The notes: generated by a model from the letters alone, not told the origin. A DNA stretch of 23,176 nucleotides from JBKHHU01 sp046539045 (GCA_046539045.1 JBKHHU010000034.1:1-23176), one strand, 5' to 3'; counted from the first letter of the stretch, positions 14,371 to 22,605 are shown. Numbers and translations: made by a program.

Positions 14371-16398
14371 ATGAATACGAAGTTTTCGGCCGGCGTCGTG
14401 GCCGTCGTTGTCGTAGCGGTATCGGGAGTTTTGCTGTCCGGGTGCGGACCGGTCGACCAGTTGGGTGCCGAGGCGGGTCCGACGATGCAGGACCACGACG
14501 TCTATGAGATCCGGCTGCCCGGAGCAACCTGGTTTGCCGGGAAGGACCGGAGCGACGTGACGTTGAAGTTCTTCCGGCCGGCTCGCCCGTGGCTGTCGAC
14601 CACGCTGCGGGGTCCGGCGATCCATCGGGGCAATCGGTCGATGCGGGTGGACGGTTCCAATCTGCAGATCAATGACGACGGCACCGTCAGCGGGACGTTC
14701 GACTTCCGGTATGGGTGGCGGAGAATCCGCGTCACCCTGGATGATTCCACCGCCCCGGGGCCGCTGTCGGGCACGGCGACGGTTTTCTTCAACCGAAAGA
14801 AGGGACCCATGGAACGCGAGATTCCGTTCGAAGGAACATCCCGACCGGCTCGCCTGCCCGAAGCAACGGCACTGCTGGGCACGGGCCCGAACTGGCCGAG
14901 CTGGCCGGCGGAACTGAACTGGGCCCGCGTGATCGACATCACCCAGCAGGCCGGCTCCGACTGGGACGCCAAAATCCAAGCCGCCCAGGATCAACTCGCC
15001 GAGACCGGCGGGGTGATCTACTTCCCGCCGGGGGAGTACGAACTCAACGAAACGGTGCGACTGCGAAGCGGTGTAATCCTCCGCGGGGCCCAGCCGGACG
15101 GCTCGAGCGACCCGCGAAACGCCGAATACAGCCTGCCGACGAAGCTGATCTTCCCCCGATACAAGCCGAAACTCACCGGTCAGGGCACTGCCCGCGACAG
15201 CGCGTTCAAGGGCATCGAGCTGGCCGAGCCCGACACCGGCAGGGACGTCGGCGTGATCAATCTCGACATCCACCACGGCCACGTTCATCTGGGCCGGTGG
15301 AAGGGCTTCCCCAAGCGATTCGCCGACGGCACCGCCGGCGGACGGTTCCTGGTCTGCGGGAACATACTCCGCAACGCGGCCACGCTGGACCCGCAGGTGC
15401 CGACGGAGTGGCAGCACCCGTGGCAGCGCTGGACCGATCGGGAGGCCGCGGCCATCCACTGCTACGCCCGACGCGACGTGCTGATTGCCGGTAACCGCAT
15501 CCCCGGCGGCGGAGAGGCGAACTTCACCCAGCCGGGTTTCCGCGTCTACAAGGACAAACCCGCTACACACCAGAAACCGAAGACGAAGGAAGTCGTCACC
15601 ATCGACGTGCCCTTCGATTACGACAACCGACCGGGCATCATGGTCAACCCCAAGCCGCTGGCCAAGGCGCTGCAGATATGGACCGACGTGCAGAAGGTCA
15701 CCAGCCCGCCGACGCCCGAGTCCGGGACGGACATCCCCCCGGCGTGGGGCCTGGCCAAGGGCATCATCATCCGGAACAACTACGTGTTCAACACCGGCTG
15801 CGTTGCGATCAAGACCAGCGGCGACGGCACGTTTGTCGGCTGGAATGTCATCCGCTACCAGCCGGGGGTGATCCGCCCGACCTACACCGGGCTGACGCTG
15901 AGCAACTTTACGAACAACAACCGCGCGGTGGAGATGAAGGGCTGGCGGTGGACGGTGCAGGGCAACGATTACGAGGTCTACAGCAACTACGGCCCGGACG
16001 GCACGAAGTACAACGATGGTGAGGGTATCATGCACGAGGCGTGGGAGAACGTCGGCGTGCGGGACTCGCGGATCATCAACAACCGCGGGAACCGGTACAT
16101 CTGCCTCTGGCGGGTCCCGGTCCGCGGCTTGGAGATTCGCGACAATCACATCCGCACCGGTGGCGGCCAGCCGGCGATTACGGTGCTCGGGCAGACGAAC
16201 AAGGGCGTGGACCTCCCGGCAGAGCGGGTGAAGATCATCGGCAACATCACCGAGGGCACCGGCATCAAGCTGCTCGGCGATGCGGGCCCTGCCGCCGCCA
16301 ACGAAATCCGCGACAATCGCCACGTCGACTACGGCGGAGCCGACGGAACCGTCCGCGACGAAACCGGCGCTGCGGTGGAAGGCAATCAAGGGTACTGA
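14371..16398 (+). CDS. Secreted lipoprotein with right-handed parallel beta-helix (pectate lyase-like)
   Basis: This 675-residue exported protein begins with a signal peptide of about 24 residues and a lipobox LSGC (Cys25), so it should be lipid-anchored. A beta-rich N-terminal region (about 40-165) is followed by the pectate lyase superfamily start GGVIYFPPGEYELNETVRLR and GVILRGAQPDG (213-243). Repeated short strands of the type IIIRNNYVFNTG, VRDSRIINNRGNR and LEIRDNHIRTGGGQ then form the helix to about 660. Such proteins bind or cleave polysaccharides, but no catalytic residues can be assigned and the target is unknown. The ATG at 14371 follows a weak purine-rich stretch (14358-14367). The gene is 104 nt after the deacetylase gene on the same strand, with its own TACAAT element. 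Confidence 0.85.
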   Translation: MNTKFSAGVVAVVVVAVSGVLLSGCGPVDQLGAEAGPTMQDHDVYEIRLPGATWFAGKDRSDVTLKFFRPARPWLSTTLRGPAIHRGNRSMRVDGSNLQINDDGTVSGTFDFRYGWRRIRVTLDDSTAPGPLSGTATVFFNRKKGPMEREIPFEGTSRPARLPEATALLGTGPNWPSWPAELNWARVIDITQQAGSDWDAKIQAAQDQLAETGGVIYFPPGEYELNETVRLRSGVILRGAQPDGSSDPRNAEYSLPTKLIFPRYKPKLTGQGTARDSAFKGIELAEPDTGRDVGVINLDIHHGHVHLGRWKGFPKRFADGTAGGRFLVCGNILRNAATLDPQVPTEWQHPWQRWTDREAAAIHCYARRDVLIAGNRIPGGGEANFTQPGFRVYKDKPATHQKPKTKEVVTIDVPFDYDNRPGIMVNPKPLAKALQIWTDVQKVTSPPTPESGTDIPPAWGLAKGIIIRNNYVFNTGCVAIKTSGDGTFVGWNVIRYQPGVIRPTYTGLTLSNFTNNNRAVEMKGWRWTVQGNDYEVYSNYGPDGTKYNDGEGIMHEAWENVGVRDSRIINNRGNRYICLWRVPVRGLEIRDNHIRTGGGQPAITVLGQTNKGVDLPAERVKIIGNITEGTGIKLLGDAGPAAANEIRDNRHVDYGGADGTVRDETGAAVEGNQGY

Positions 16399-16420
16399 TC
16401 GCGATGAGGATGATAACTGG

Positions 16421-16501
16421 ATGGCAATCCGAACCGTGACCGTCAAGATGAACGGGACCGGCCGCTTCCACAGGTCGCAGAATTACGCCATCGTCGAATA
16501 A
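16421..16501 (+). CDS. Possible 26-residue peptide
   Basis: An ATG at 16421 opens a 26-codon frame (MAIRTVTVKMNG..., ending NYAIVE) with GC-rich third positions and GAGGA at 16406-16410, a long 10 nt upstream. It ends at 16501, one base before the stop codon of the convergent acyltransferase gene. No family is recognised, and the frame may be chance. Confidence 0.15.
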   Translation: MAIRTVTVKMNGTGRFHRSQNYAIVE

Positions 16502-17449
16502 TCACGCAATACCGTCTTTGGGCTGCTGCTCTCCGCGCGGGCGGTGCTTCCAGCGGCGGTGGAACCACCAGTACTGGCCCGGCTGCTCGCGGACGATGTC
16601 CTCCAGGGCGTGGGTGTACTGCTCGGTGATCCATCGCAGCGGGTCGTCCTTGTCGGCCCATTCTTCCGGCTGGATGATCCGCTGGACGCCGACCTCGAAT
16701 TTGTAGGTGTCGCCCAGACGCCGGCCGTACCCGACCACCACCGGGACGTTGAAGTTCATCGCCATCAGGCCGAACGATTTGTAGGTGCTGGCCTTCCTTC
16801 CGAAGAAGTCGACGAACACGCCCTTGCGCCCGGCGTCCTGGTCTGCCACCAGGCACACCACCTCGCCCTGCTGCAGCAGGTTGGGGATTTCCGCGGTGGC
16901 GCCCTTCTTGTCCAGAATCGTCTGCCCCTTCTTCTGGCGGATGCCGAGAAGATGTTCGTTCAGATAGCGGTTGTCCTGCATTCGAGCCACGGAAACCGTC
17001 GGCAGCCCGAGCGTGGCCATGGTGTACCCGGCCACCTCGAAATTGCCGTAGTGCCCGGTCAGGAAAATCATGCCCCGCTCTCGCTCGATCACCATGCGAA
17101 GCGGCTCGGACATGTCCCGCAGCCGGATGTACCGCTTCCATCGCCAGAGGTTGACCAGGCGCGTGGTGAGCATCAGCTCCAGGCCGAAGAACATCAGCTC
17201 GTGGCAGCACTCGCGAGCGACCTTCGCGCGGCGCGGCTCGTCCCAGTCAGGGAAACTCCGCCGCAGATGCTCCATCGCGATGCGCCGGTGCTTGCGGTCG
17301 AACTTGTACATCAGGTCGCCGAAAAACCGCGCGATGGCATAGCTGGTCGAAACACCGAGAATGTGCACGACCGTCTCGAACAGTCGCAGCGCGACGTAGA
17401 CGAGGTAATCGGCGATCGGATTGCGTGTTTTGTTCTTCCGTTTCGGCAT
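16502..17449 (-). CDS. LpxL/HtrB-like lysophospholipid (lipid A) acyltransferase
   Basis: This 315-residue inner-membrane protein of the LpxL/LpxM acyltransferase family adds a secondary acyl chain to a lipid A precursor or a related lipid. The catalytic HX4E motif is GHYGNFEVAG (132-141), with His133 and Glu138. LVADQDAGRKGVFVDFFG (200-217) and the C-terminal GQYWWFHRRWKHRP (291-304) are the family's other blocks. The N-terminus (MPKRKNK, then a hydrophobic helix at about 14-42) fits a membrane anchor. The ATG at 17449 is preferred over a TTG at 17476, although neither has a clear Shine-Dalgarno. The gene lies 61 nt downstream of proS and is probably co-transcribed with it. Whether the organism makes classical lipid A cannot be seen here. 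Confidence 0.9.
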   Translation of the reverse strand: MPKRKNKTRNPIADYLVYVALRLFETVVHILGVSTSYAIARFFGDLMYKFDRKHRRIAMEHLRRSFPDWDEPRRAKVARECCHELMFFGLELMLTTRLVNLWRWKRYIRLRDMSEPLRMVIERERGMIFLTGHYGNFEVAGYTMATLGLPTVSVARMQDNRYLNEHLLGIRQKKGQTILDKKGATAEIPNLLQQGEVVCLVADQDAGRKGVFVDFFGRKASTYKSFGLMAMNFNVPVVVGYGRRLGDTYKFEVGVQRIIQPEEWADKDDPLRWITEQYTHALEDIVREQPGQYWWFHRRWKHRPRGEQQPKDGIA

Positions 17450-17510
17450 GGTCTGGTTGGATCCCGCGCGCAGCAAGGCCGCTTCGGGAGCTTCCGCGGG
17501 CTGGCCGCGG

Positions 17511-19340
17511 TCAGTCTTCCGGCTGGAGCGCCGCTTTCATTTCCGAGACGATGGCCAGGGCCCGCTCGACGGCAGCGTCCTTGTCGATGTGCGTCGGCTT
17601 GTCGTCGGTGCGACGCTTGATCTCGACGTTGCCTTCCTTCAGGCCGCGTTCGCCGACGACGATCCGCAGCGGGATGCCCAGCAGGTCCGCGTCTTTGAAC
17701 TTCACGCCCGGGCGGGTGTCGCGGTCGTCGCACAGGACGTCGATGCCCTTGTCCTTCAGCGAGTTGTAGATCGCGTCCGCCTGCTGCTGCACTTCCGGCT
17801 TGTCGTTGTTCAGCGGAACCACCAGCACCTCGAACGGAGCGATATTGATCGGCAGCACGCAGCCGTTCTCGTCGTGCCCGAACTCGATGGCCGAGGCGAA
17901 AATGCGGTTCACGCCGATCCCGTAACATCCCATGATGCACGGAACGGCGCTGCCGTTCTCGTCCAGAACCGTCGCGTCGAGCTGCTGGGAGTACTTCGTC
18001 CCGAGCTTGAACACGTGGCCGATCTCGATCCCGTGCGACTCGCTGAGCACCCCGCCGTCGTTCTTCGGGCTCGGGTCGCCCTCAATCGCGTTGCGGATGT
18101 CCGCCACCATCAACCGGCTGTCCGCCGCGTCGCCGAGCGGCTCAACGACATCGCGCTGCCAGTTGAAGTGCTTGACGTGTAAGTCCTTGCGGTTCCCGCC
18201 GGTGACCCAGAAGTTCGGCTGGGCCGCGTCCGGATCGATCATCATCACGCTCTTGCAGATCTCCGGCAGGGCGTGCGGGCCGACGTAGCCGATGGCGAAG
18301 CCCGCCGCGGCAGCGTCCGCCTCCTCGGCCATCTCGATGGCGGTGGCGTTGGGGTGCCGCTGCTTGATTTCCTCGAACAGCTTGAACTCGTTCAGCTCGT
18401 GGTCGCCCCGAATGACCGCGATCACCCAGTCCGGATCGGTCTCGTCCTGCCGGCCTTCGTAGCTGACGCGTAGCACCAGCGTCTTCAGCATGTTCCCGGC
18501 CTTGAGCTTGCTGCGAAGCTTCTTCTTGAAGAACGCCTGCACGTCTTCGATGCTCTTGCAGTCGGGCGTCTCGACGTCTTCCAGGTCGCCGGTCGGCTCG
18601 CCGGTCAGGTCGCTGGGGCGGTCGCCGGTCTGGGCCTTTTCCACGTTGGCGGCATAGTTGCCCTTGTCGCTGCTGAGGATGATGTCCTCTCCGGCGCTGC
18701 AGGGGACCATGAACTCCTGGCTGCCCGAGCCGCCCATCCCGCCGGATTCCGCCTCCACGATCACATACGGCAGGCCGCAGCGGGTGAAAATCCGCGAATA
18801 CGCCCGGCTCATCGCGTTGTACGTTTCGTCCAGGGAGTCGCTTTCGGCGTGGAAGCTGTAGGCGTCTTTCATGATGAACTCGCGCGACCGCAGCACGCCG
18901 AATCGCGGCCGGAATTCGTCGCGGAACTTCGTGTTGATCTGGTACAGGTTCACCGGAAGCTGTTTGTAGCTCTTGAGTTCCGCGGCCGCCAGCGCGGTGA
19001 CGACCTCCTCCGCCGTCGGGCTCAGCACGTTCTCCCTGCCGTGACGGTCGGTGAACTTGCACATGATGTCCTCGAACACCTCATCGCGCCCGGTCTGCTG
19101 CCAGAGCTCCATCGGCTGGAGGACCGGCATGGAGATCTCCTGGGCACCGGCAGCATTCATCTCGTCGCGGACGATGTCCATGATCTTCCGGAGCGTCTTC
19201 CAACCCAGCGGCAGGTAAGTGTAGGTGCCGCTGGCGACCTTCCTTATGAACCCCGCCCGCACCATCAGCTGATGGGAGGGAATCTCCGCGTCGGCGGGCA
19301 CTTCCTTGACGGTCGGAATCAGCAAGTTCGAATATCGCAT
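17511..19340 (-). CDS. proS: Prolyl-tRNA synthetase, bacterial type with editing insertion
   Basis: This 609-residue class II aminoacyl-tRNA synthetase charges tRNA-Pro. Motif 1 lies in HQLMVRAGFIRKVASGTYTY (23-42). SPTAEEVVT (107-115) and motif 2, FRDEFRPRFGVLRSREFIMK (139-158), follow. The editing (INS) insertion fills about 240-410. Motif 3 is GCYGIGVNRIFASAIE (471-486), and the anticodon-binding domain (about 500-609) begins APFEVLVVPL. Length and order are those of bacterial ProS. The ATG at 19340 has AGGTGA (complement of 19345-19350) four bases upstream. A much longer in-frame reading up to 20534 lies antisense to the YhaM-like gene and is rejected. A strong promoter-like sequence at 19420-19448 drives the gene and probably the acyltransferase gene after it. 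Confidence 0.97.
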   Translation of the reverse strand: MRYSNLLIPTVKEVPADAEIPSHQLMVRAGFIRKVASGTYTYLPLGWKTLRKIMDIVRDEMNAAGAQEISMPVLQPMELWQQTGRDEVFEDIMCKFTDRHGRENVLSPTAEEVVTALAAAELKSYKQLPVNLYQINTKFRDEFRPRFGVLRSREFIMKDAYSFHAESDSLDETYNAMSRAYSRIFTRCGLPYVIVEAESGGMGGSGSQEFMVPCSAGEDIILSSDKGNYAANVEKAQTGDRPSDLTGEPTGDLEDVETPDCKSIEDVQAFFKKKLRSKLKAGNMLKTLVLRVSYEGRQDETDPDWVIAVIRGDHELNEFKLFEEIKQRHPNATAIEMAEEADAAAAGFAIGYVGPHALPEICKSVMMIDPDAAQPNFWVTGGNRKDLHVKHFNWQRDVVEPLGDAADSRLMVADIRNAIEGDPSPKNDGGVLSESHGIEIGHVFKLGTKYSQQLDATVLDENGSAVPCIMGCYGIGVNRIFASAIEFGHDENGCVLPINIAPFEVLVVPLNNDKPEVQQQADAIYNSLKDKGIDVLCDDRDTRPGVKFKDADLLGIPLRIVVGERGLKEGNVEIKRRTDDKPTHIDKDAAVERALAIVSEMKAALQPED

Positions 19341-19419
19341 GCAGTCACCTGTTCTTTCGCAGTCCCTGCCGCCCGAGCAGCGCAAACGCCGTGGCGGCCT
19401 GTGGCAAGATAGTCTGACG

Positions 19420-19448
19420 TTTATATCCGCCGGACGGGCAGTTTTCAA
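19420..19448 (-). promoter_or_regulatory. Strong sigma70-type promoter for proS
   Basis: On the minus strand TTGAAA (complement of 19443-19448) and TATAAA (complement of 19420-19425) are 17 nt apart, each one base off consensus. The predicted start, near 19413, gives a leader of about 73 nt. This is the best promoter match in the window. Confidence 0.62.
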
Positions 19449-19530
19449 CCGTCGCCCGCATCGCCGGACGCGACAGCAGGTGCCGTAATCCATCGCCGGT
19501 TGGCCCCTCCCGCGAGGCGATAAACTCCAC

Positions 19531-19559
19531 TTTCCGATTCGCCCGGCTCGCTGTACAAT
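19531..19559 (+). promoter_or_regulatory. Promoter placing the transcript start at the YhaM-like ATG
   Basis: TACAAT at 19554-19559 ends six bases before the ATG at 19566, and no Shine-Dalgarno lies between. A TTTCCG hexamer sits 17 nt upstream (19531-19536) but matches poorly. The position predicts transcription starting at or next to the A of the ATG. Confidence 0.45.
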
Positions 19560-19565
19560 CCAGCC

Positions 19566-20549
19566 ATGGACAATCAGCATATTTTCATCGTCGATCTGAA
19601 ACCGGGCATGCCGCTGGAGCAGACCTTCCTCGTCCGCGAGAAGGAACTCCGCACCACCAAGAAGGGCGGGCTCTACCTCAGCTGCACGCTGGCCGACAAA
19701 TCCGGAACCGTCCCGGGCAGGATGTGGCAGGTCTCCGAGAGTATCGCCAACTCCATACCTGCCGGGGGCTTCCTGCAGGTCAAGGGCCGCACCGAGGATT
19801 ACCGCGGCTCGCTGCAGTTCATCATCGACGCCTGCCGGCCGATCCCTGCCGACCGCATCCAACTGGACGATTACCTCGCCTGCAGCCCCTACGACCCCGA
19901 AGAGATGTGGTCGGAACTGTTGGAGATCCTCCGCGGAATCAAGAACAAGCCGCTCCGCCTGCTGATCAAGAAGTTCGTGGAGGACAAGGACTTCGTCGCT
20001 GGCTACAAGCGATCCCCCGCCGCGATGCAGATGCACCACCCGTACATCGCCGGGCTGCTGGAGCATACCCTGGGTATGGCCCGGGCGGCCAGGGCGCTGC
20101 TCCCGCTGTATCCCAAGCTCAACGCCGATCTCGTCCTTGCCGGCGTGTTCCTGCACGATATGGGCAAGACCGCCGAACTGACCAGCGGCACCGCCGTCAA
20201 CTATACCGTCCGCGGCCAGCTGGTCGGGCACATCACCATGGCCGCCATCTGGGTCGAGCGGAAGGCCGCCCTCGTCGCCGACGAAACCGGCGAGCCGTTC
20301 CCGCAGCAAACCATCGACCTGCTGCAGCACCTGATCCTCTCCCACCACGGCGTGCACGAGTACGGCTCGCCCAAGCTCCCCGCCATCCCGGAAGCCTACT
20401 TCCTGCACTACATCGACAATCTCGACGCGAAAATGTTCATGACCCTCACCATGGTCGACAAGGACACCGACCCCGACGCGGCCTTCACCACCTACAACCG
20501 GGCCCTCGAAACGCGAGTCTACAAACATTCGCAAACACTCCCGCAGTAG
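19566..20549 (+). CDS. OB-fold plus HD-domain 3'-5' exoribonuclease, YhaM-like
   Basis: This 327-residue cytoplasmic protein combines an N-terminal OB-fold (about 15-95, with GGLYLSCTLADKSGTVPGRM and FLQVKGRTEDYRGSLQF) with a C-terminal HD phosphohydrolase domain. This is the domain order of YhaM/CBF1 3'-5' exoribonucleases. Metal-binding residues of the HD domain are visible: His167 in LLEHTLGM, His197-Asp198 in FLHDMGKTAEL, His222 in QLVGHITM, His260-His261 in ILSHHG and Asp284 in YIDNLDAK. The likely role is RNA turnover. The ATG at 19566 aligns with the start of the OB-fold (FIVDLKPGMPLEQTFLVREK). It has no ribosome binding site, and the -10 element is directly upstream, so translation may be leaderless. 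The gene is divergent from proS across 225 nt. Confidence 0.9.
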   Translation: MDNQHIFIVDLKPGMPLEQTFLVREKELRTTKKGGLYLSCTLADKSGTVPGRMWQVSESIANSIPAGGFLQVKGRTEDYRGSLQFIIDACRPIPADRIQLDDYLACSPYDPEEMWSELLEILRGIKNKPLRLLIKKFVEDKDFVAGYKRSPAAMQMHHPYIAGLLEHTLGMARAARALLPLYPKLNADLVLAGVFLHDMGKTAELTSGTAVNYTVRGQLVGHITMAAIWVERKAALVADETGEPFPQQTIDLLQHLILSHHGVHEYGSPKLPAIPEAYFLHYIDNLDAKMFMTLTMVDKDTDPDAAFTTYNRALETRVYKHSQTLPQ

Positions 20550-20711
20550 CGCGAGGCGATATTGAAGGGTTTCTGCGTGGTGACGGGTGGGTAGTCTCCG
20601 CAGAGGCGCCGAGGCGCTGAGGGCGATGTTGATTCACACACCGAGGAACCGAGAAACGGAGGGGGTTTGAGTGGTGATGGACAGGGTGTCCGGATCGGTA
20701 GCCACGCCCGG

Positions 20712-20744
20712 GAGCCCGCGACGGCAGTCGCGCGGTTGATGCGA
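20712..20744 (+). repeat. GAGCCCGCGACGG hairpin repeat, copy 1
   Basis: GAGCCCGCGACGGCAGTCGC continues to GCGGTTGATGCGA and matches 22572-22605 with few differences. It contains the stem CGCGAC/GTCGCG. Confidence 0.65.
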
Positions 20745-20797
20745 CCAACGGGACACGGTTGATATGTTCAACGGGACACGCCACCGCGATTGAACCA

Positions 20798-20813
20798 CGC
20801 CCCGGCAGGGGCG
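20798..20813. repeat. CCCCGGCAGGGG hairpin, copy 1
   Basis: CGCCCC-GGCA-GGGGCG forms a 6-bp stem. The same core recurs at 22707-22722 and 22789-22802. Confidence 0.6.
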
Positions 20814-21176
20814 AAAGATTGAGGGATTGCCACTGAGGCGCTGAAAGCACGAAGTTCCTGAGGGGCAAACAGCAGGATTTCGGTTGTTTGCCACGAACAG
20901 CGCGAACGACGCGAACTTGTTTCCGAAGCGGCGTTTTGAGCCTTTGCATTTTAAAATTCCGATTCGTTTCGGATTTTGAGTTCCGGATTTCGCATTTGCG
21001 GACACCGATTCGGCGGCCGCGGAGGCGCTGGGGGTGGGGTTGGGTCGATTGTCCGCGCACACGGACGCGGCGGGGCGATCCGGGTCGACCCGCCGCGTCG
21101 TGTTCATCTATCCATGCGGCACCGATCGGTGCCGGGAACCGGCTCTCAGCCGATTACCGGATGTCTGTCCAATCGA

Positions 21177-21593
21177 TTAATACTCCACCGACATCTGGAC
21201 ATACTGCCGCGTGGCCATGCCTTCGGGCCCTTCGGCGGTGATGAGAACGGCCTGGTTCTTCACCAGCGGGGCGTCCGTGGCCGCCTCCAGCACGAAGGTG
21301 CCGGTATCGGCAGTGACGCTCTGGGTCTGGTTGTCGACCGTCACGCCTTCCGGCAGTTGCGAGATGGAGACTTCGACAGGCTCGGAGAATTTCTTCCGAG
21401 TCACTTCGACGTCAAGAATCTCGGTCCTGCCGCGATGGACCGTGACGTTCTTGGGTACGGCGGTTGTCATGGTCTGGCCGCCGGGGCCTTCGGTGGTGAC
21501 TTCCTGATCGCCCAGTCCCAGCCATCCGCAACCGGTCAGGGTCGCCAGGGCGAGCATCGCTGCTGTTGCCGTCAAGAGAATACGCTTGTTCAT
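21177..21593 (-). CDS. Small beta-rich lipoprotein of unknown function
   Basis: This 138-residue protein has a signal peptide and a lipobox LTGC (Cys22), so it should be exported and lipid-anchored. The mature part has TVHRGRTEILDVEVTRKKF followed by EPVEVSISQLPEGVTVD. This pattern is typical of small immunoglobulin-like or NPCBM-like domains, common in planctomycete exported proteins. The C-terminus is beta-rich (AVLITAEGPEGMATRQYVQM). No enzyme motif is present and the function is unknown. The ATG at 21593 has AAGGAG (complement of 21601-21606) seven bases upstream. The gene is divergent from trpF and convergent with the YhaM-like gene. Confidence 0.85.
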   Translation of the reverse strand: MNKRILLTATAAMLALATLTGCGWLGLGDQEVTTEGPGGQTMTTAVPKNVTVHRGRTEILDVEVTRKKFSEPVEVSISQLPEGVTVDNQTQSVTADTGTFVLEAATDAPLVKNQAVLITAEGPEGMATRQYVQMSVEY

Positions 21594-21649
21594 GTTGCCT
21601 CTCCTTTCGAAAGTAGGTCAAGTTTGGGCCATAATTTGTGAGCGCCCGT

Positions 21650-21679
21650 ATTGTATACGCCAGCTCGGCGTGTTCCGAA
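21650..21679 (-). promoter_or_regulatory. Possible promoter of the small lipoprotein gene
   Basis: On the minus strand TACAAT (complement of 21650-21655) has TTCGGA (complement of 21674-21679) 18 nt upstream. The leader would be about 50 nt. The -35 is weak. Confidence 0.3.
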
Positions 21680-21820
21680 CTTCCTGCCGGTTTGTCGGGT
21701 GCCCGGCCTGGCAAAGTGGGTGGTTTTTGCCCGCGGTTTCGGTGGTGGGTCGACCTGCGGATGCCGATGCGGTACGCTGTTGGCTGGGCCGACGGAAGAA
21801 TTGCAGCAAAGGATGACAGC

Positions 21821-22504
21821 ATGCAACGTGTACGCGTGAAAATAGAAGGCCTCCGCGAGCCGGAGACGGCATTGCGGATCGCACAGATGGGCGCCGACTC
21901 GATCGGGATGGTGTTCGCCCAGTCGCCGCGGTGGGTTTCCCCGGAGCAGGCACGGGCCATCACCGACGTGCTGCCCCCTTGGGTGGCGACGGTCGGCGTG
22001 TTCGTCAACGCCGATGCGGGCATGATCAACCGCGTTCTCGAGCGGACGAAGATCCAGTACGTCCAGTTGCACGGGACCGAGCCGCCGCAGCTGGTCTCGC
22101 AGATCCAGGCCCCGGTGATCAAGGCGTTCCGCATTCGCGACGAGCGGTGGCTGGCCCAGGTTCGGAGTTGGCTGGAGGCGTGCGACGCGCGGTCGAACGT
22201 GAAGGCGATCCTGCTGGACGCCTACGATGCCGAGCAGGCCGGCGGCACCGGAAAGAAGTTCAACTGGGATCTCGTAGCCGACGCCCGGGCTGCCGGAGCG
22301 ATGGCGGGGCTCGATCCGTTCATCCTCGCCGGCGGGCTGGACGCCCACAGCGTCGGCCAGGCCATCGACCTGCTCAAGCCGTGGGCGGTGGACGTCGCCA
22401 GCGGGGTCGAGAAAGCCCCGGGCGTCAAAGACCTGAGAAAAGTGGAAGATTTCATCCGGGCCACCCGCGAAGGAGATGTGCTCAAGAGCGAGTTCTGGAT
22501 GTAA
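21821..22504 (+). CDS. trpF: Phosphoribosylanthranilate isomerase, with Glu at the catalytic Cys position
   Basis: This 227-residue TIM-barrel enzyme of tryptophan synthesis isomerises N-(5'-phosphoribosyl)anthranilate to CdRP. Nearly all family blocks are kept: GADSIGMVFAQSPRWVS (24-40, Arg37), VGVFVN, VQLHGTEPP (81-89), LLDAYDAEQAGGTGKKFNW (131-149, general acid Asp133), FILAGGLDAHSV and DVASGVEKAPGVKD. The exception is the first strand. The family's VKICGIT, whose Cys is the general base, reads VKIEGLR here (codon GAA, residue 9). Glu at this place recalls the Asp used by HisA. The ATG at 21821 has AAAGGA at 21808-21813, seven bases upstream; an in-frame start at 21638 adds a sequence without homology. 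No other trp gene is in the window. A paralog with changed activity is possible. Confidence 0.88.
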   Translation: MQRVRVKIEGLREPETALRIAQMGADSIGMVFAQSPRWVSPEQARAITDVLPPWVATVGVFVNADAGMINRVLERTKIQYVQLHGTEPPQLVSQIQAPVIKAFRIRDERWLAQVRSWLEACDARSNVKAILLDAYDAEQAGGTGKKFNWDLVADARAAGAMAGLDPFILAGGLDAHSVGQAIDLLKPWAVDVASGVEKAPGVKDLRKVEDFIRATREGDVLKSEFWM

Positions 22505-22571
22505 GACGGCAAGCGGGATGCCGCAGGCGCGTCCCTTCGCCTGTGCCTCTCCCGGCCGCCCGCTCCGTCTT
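22503..22571 (+). repeat. Long imperfect hairpin directly after trpF; repeat copy 1
   Basis: AAGACGG-CA-AGCGGG (22503-22517) pairs with CCCGCT-CCGTCTT (22559-22571), leaving a 2-nt bulge. An inner stem CAGGCG/CGCCTG (22524-22529 and 22538-22543) sits between the arms. The outer stem begins inside the trpF stop codon. Bases 22508-22567 match 23041-23100. It may act as the trpF terminator, although no T-run follows. Confidence 0.6.
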
Positions 22572-22605
22572 GAGCCCGCGACGGAAGTCGCGCGGGTGAT
22601 GCTGA
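22572..22605 (+). repeat. GAGCCCGCGACGG hairpin repeat, copy 2
   Basis: GAGCCCGCGACGGAAGTCGC continues to GCGGGTGATGCTGA and matches 20712-20744. The stem CGCGAC/GTCGCG is kept. Confidence 0.65.

Larger units (their letters stand above)
20550..21176. other. 627-nt gene-free gap with decayed repeats
   Basis: The gap lies between the convergent YhaM-like and lipoprotein genes. No reading frame here has a plausible start, codon use and length. It holds GAGGCGC-type repeats (20599-20625 and 20831-20853) and two copies of CAACGGGACAC (20746 and 20770). It also has two hairpin repeats, listed separately, and a low-GC stretch of related GATTT/TTCGGATTT words at about 20945-21003. Confidence 0.65.

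Noticed and set aside
14353..16446. 697-codon open frame on - opposite the beta-helix lipoprotein gene
   Set aside because: Antisense shadow produced by high-GC codon bias. The plus-strand protein has a signal peptide, lipobox and fold motifs.
19341..20534. N-terminal extension of proS on the minus strand
   Set aside because: It lies antisense to the YhaM-like gene. ProS homology begins at the ATG at 19340.
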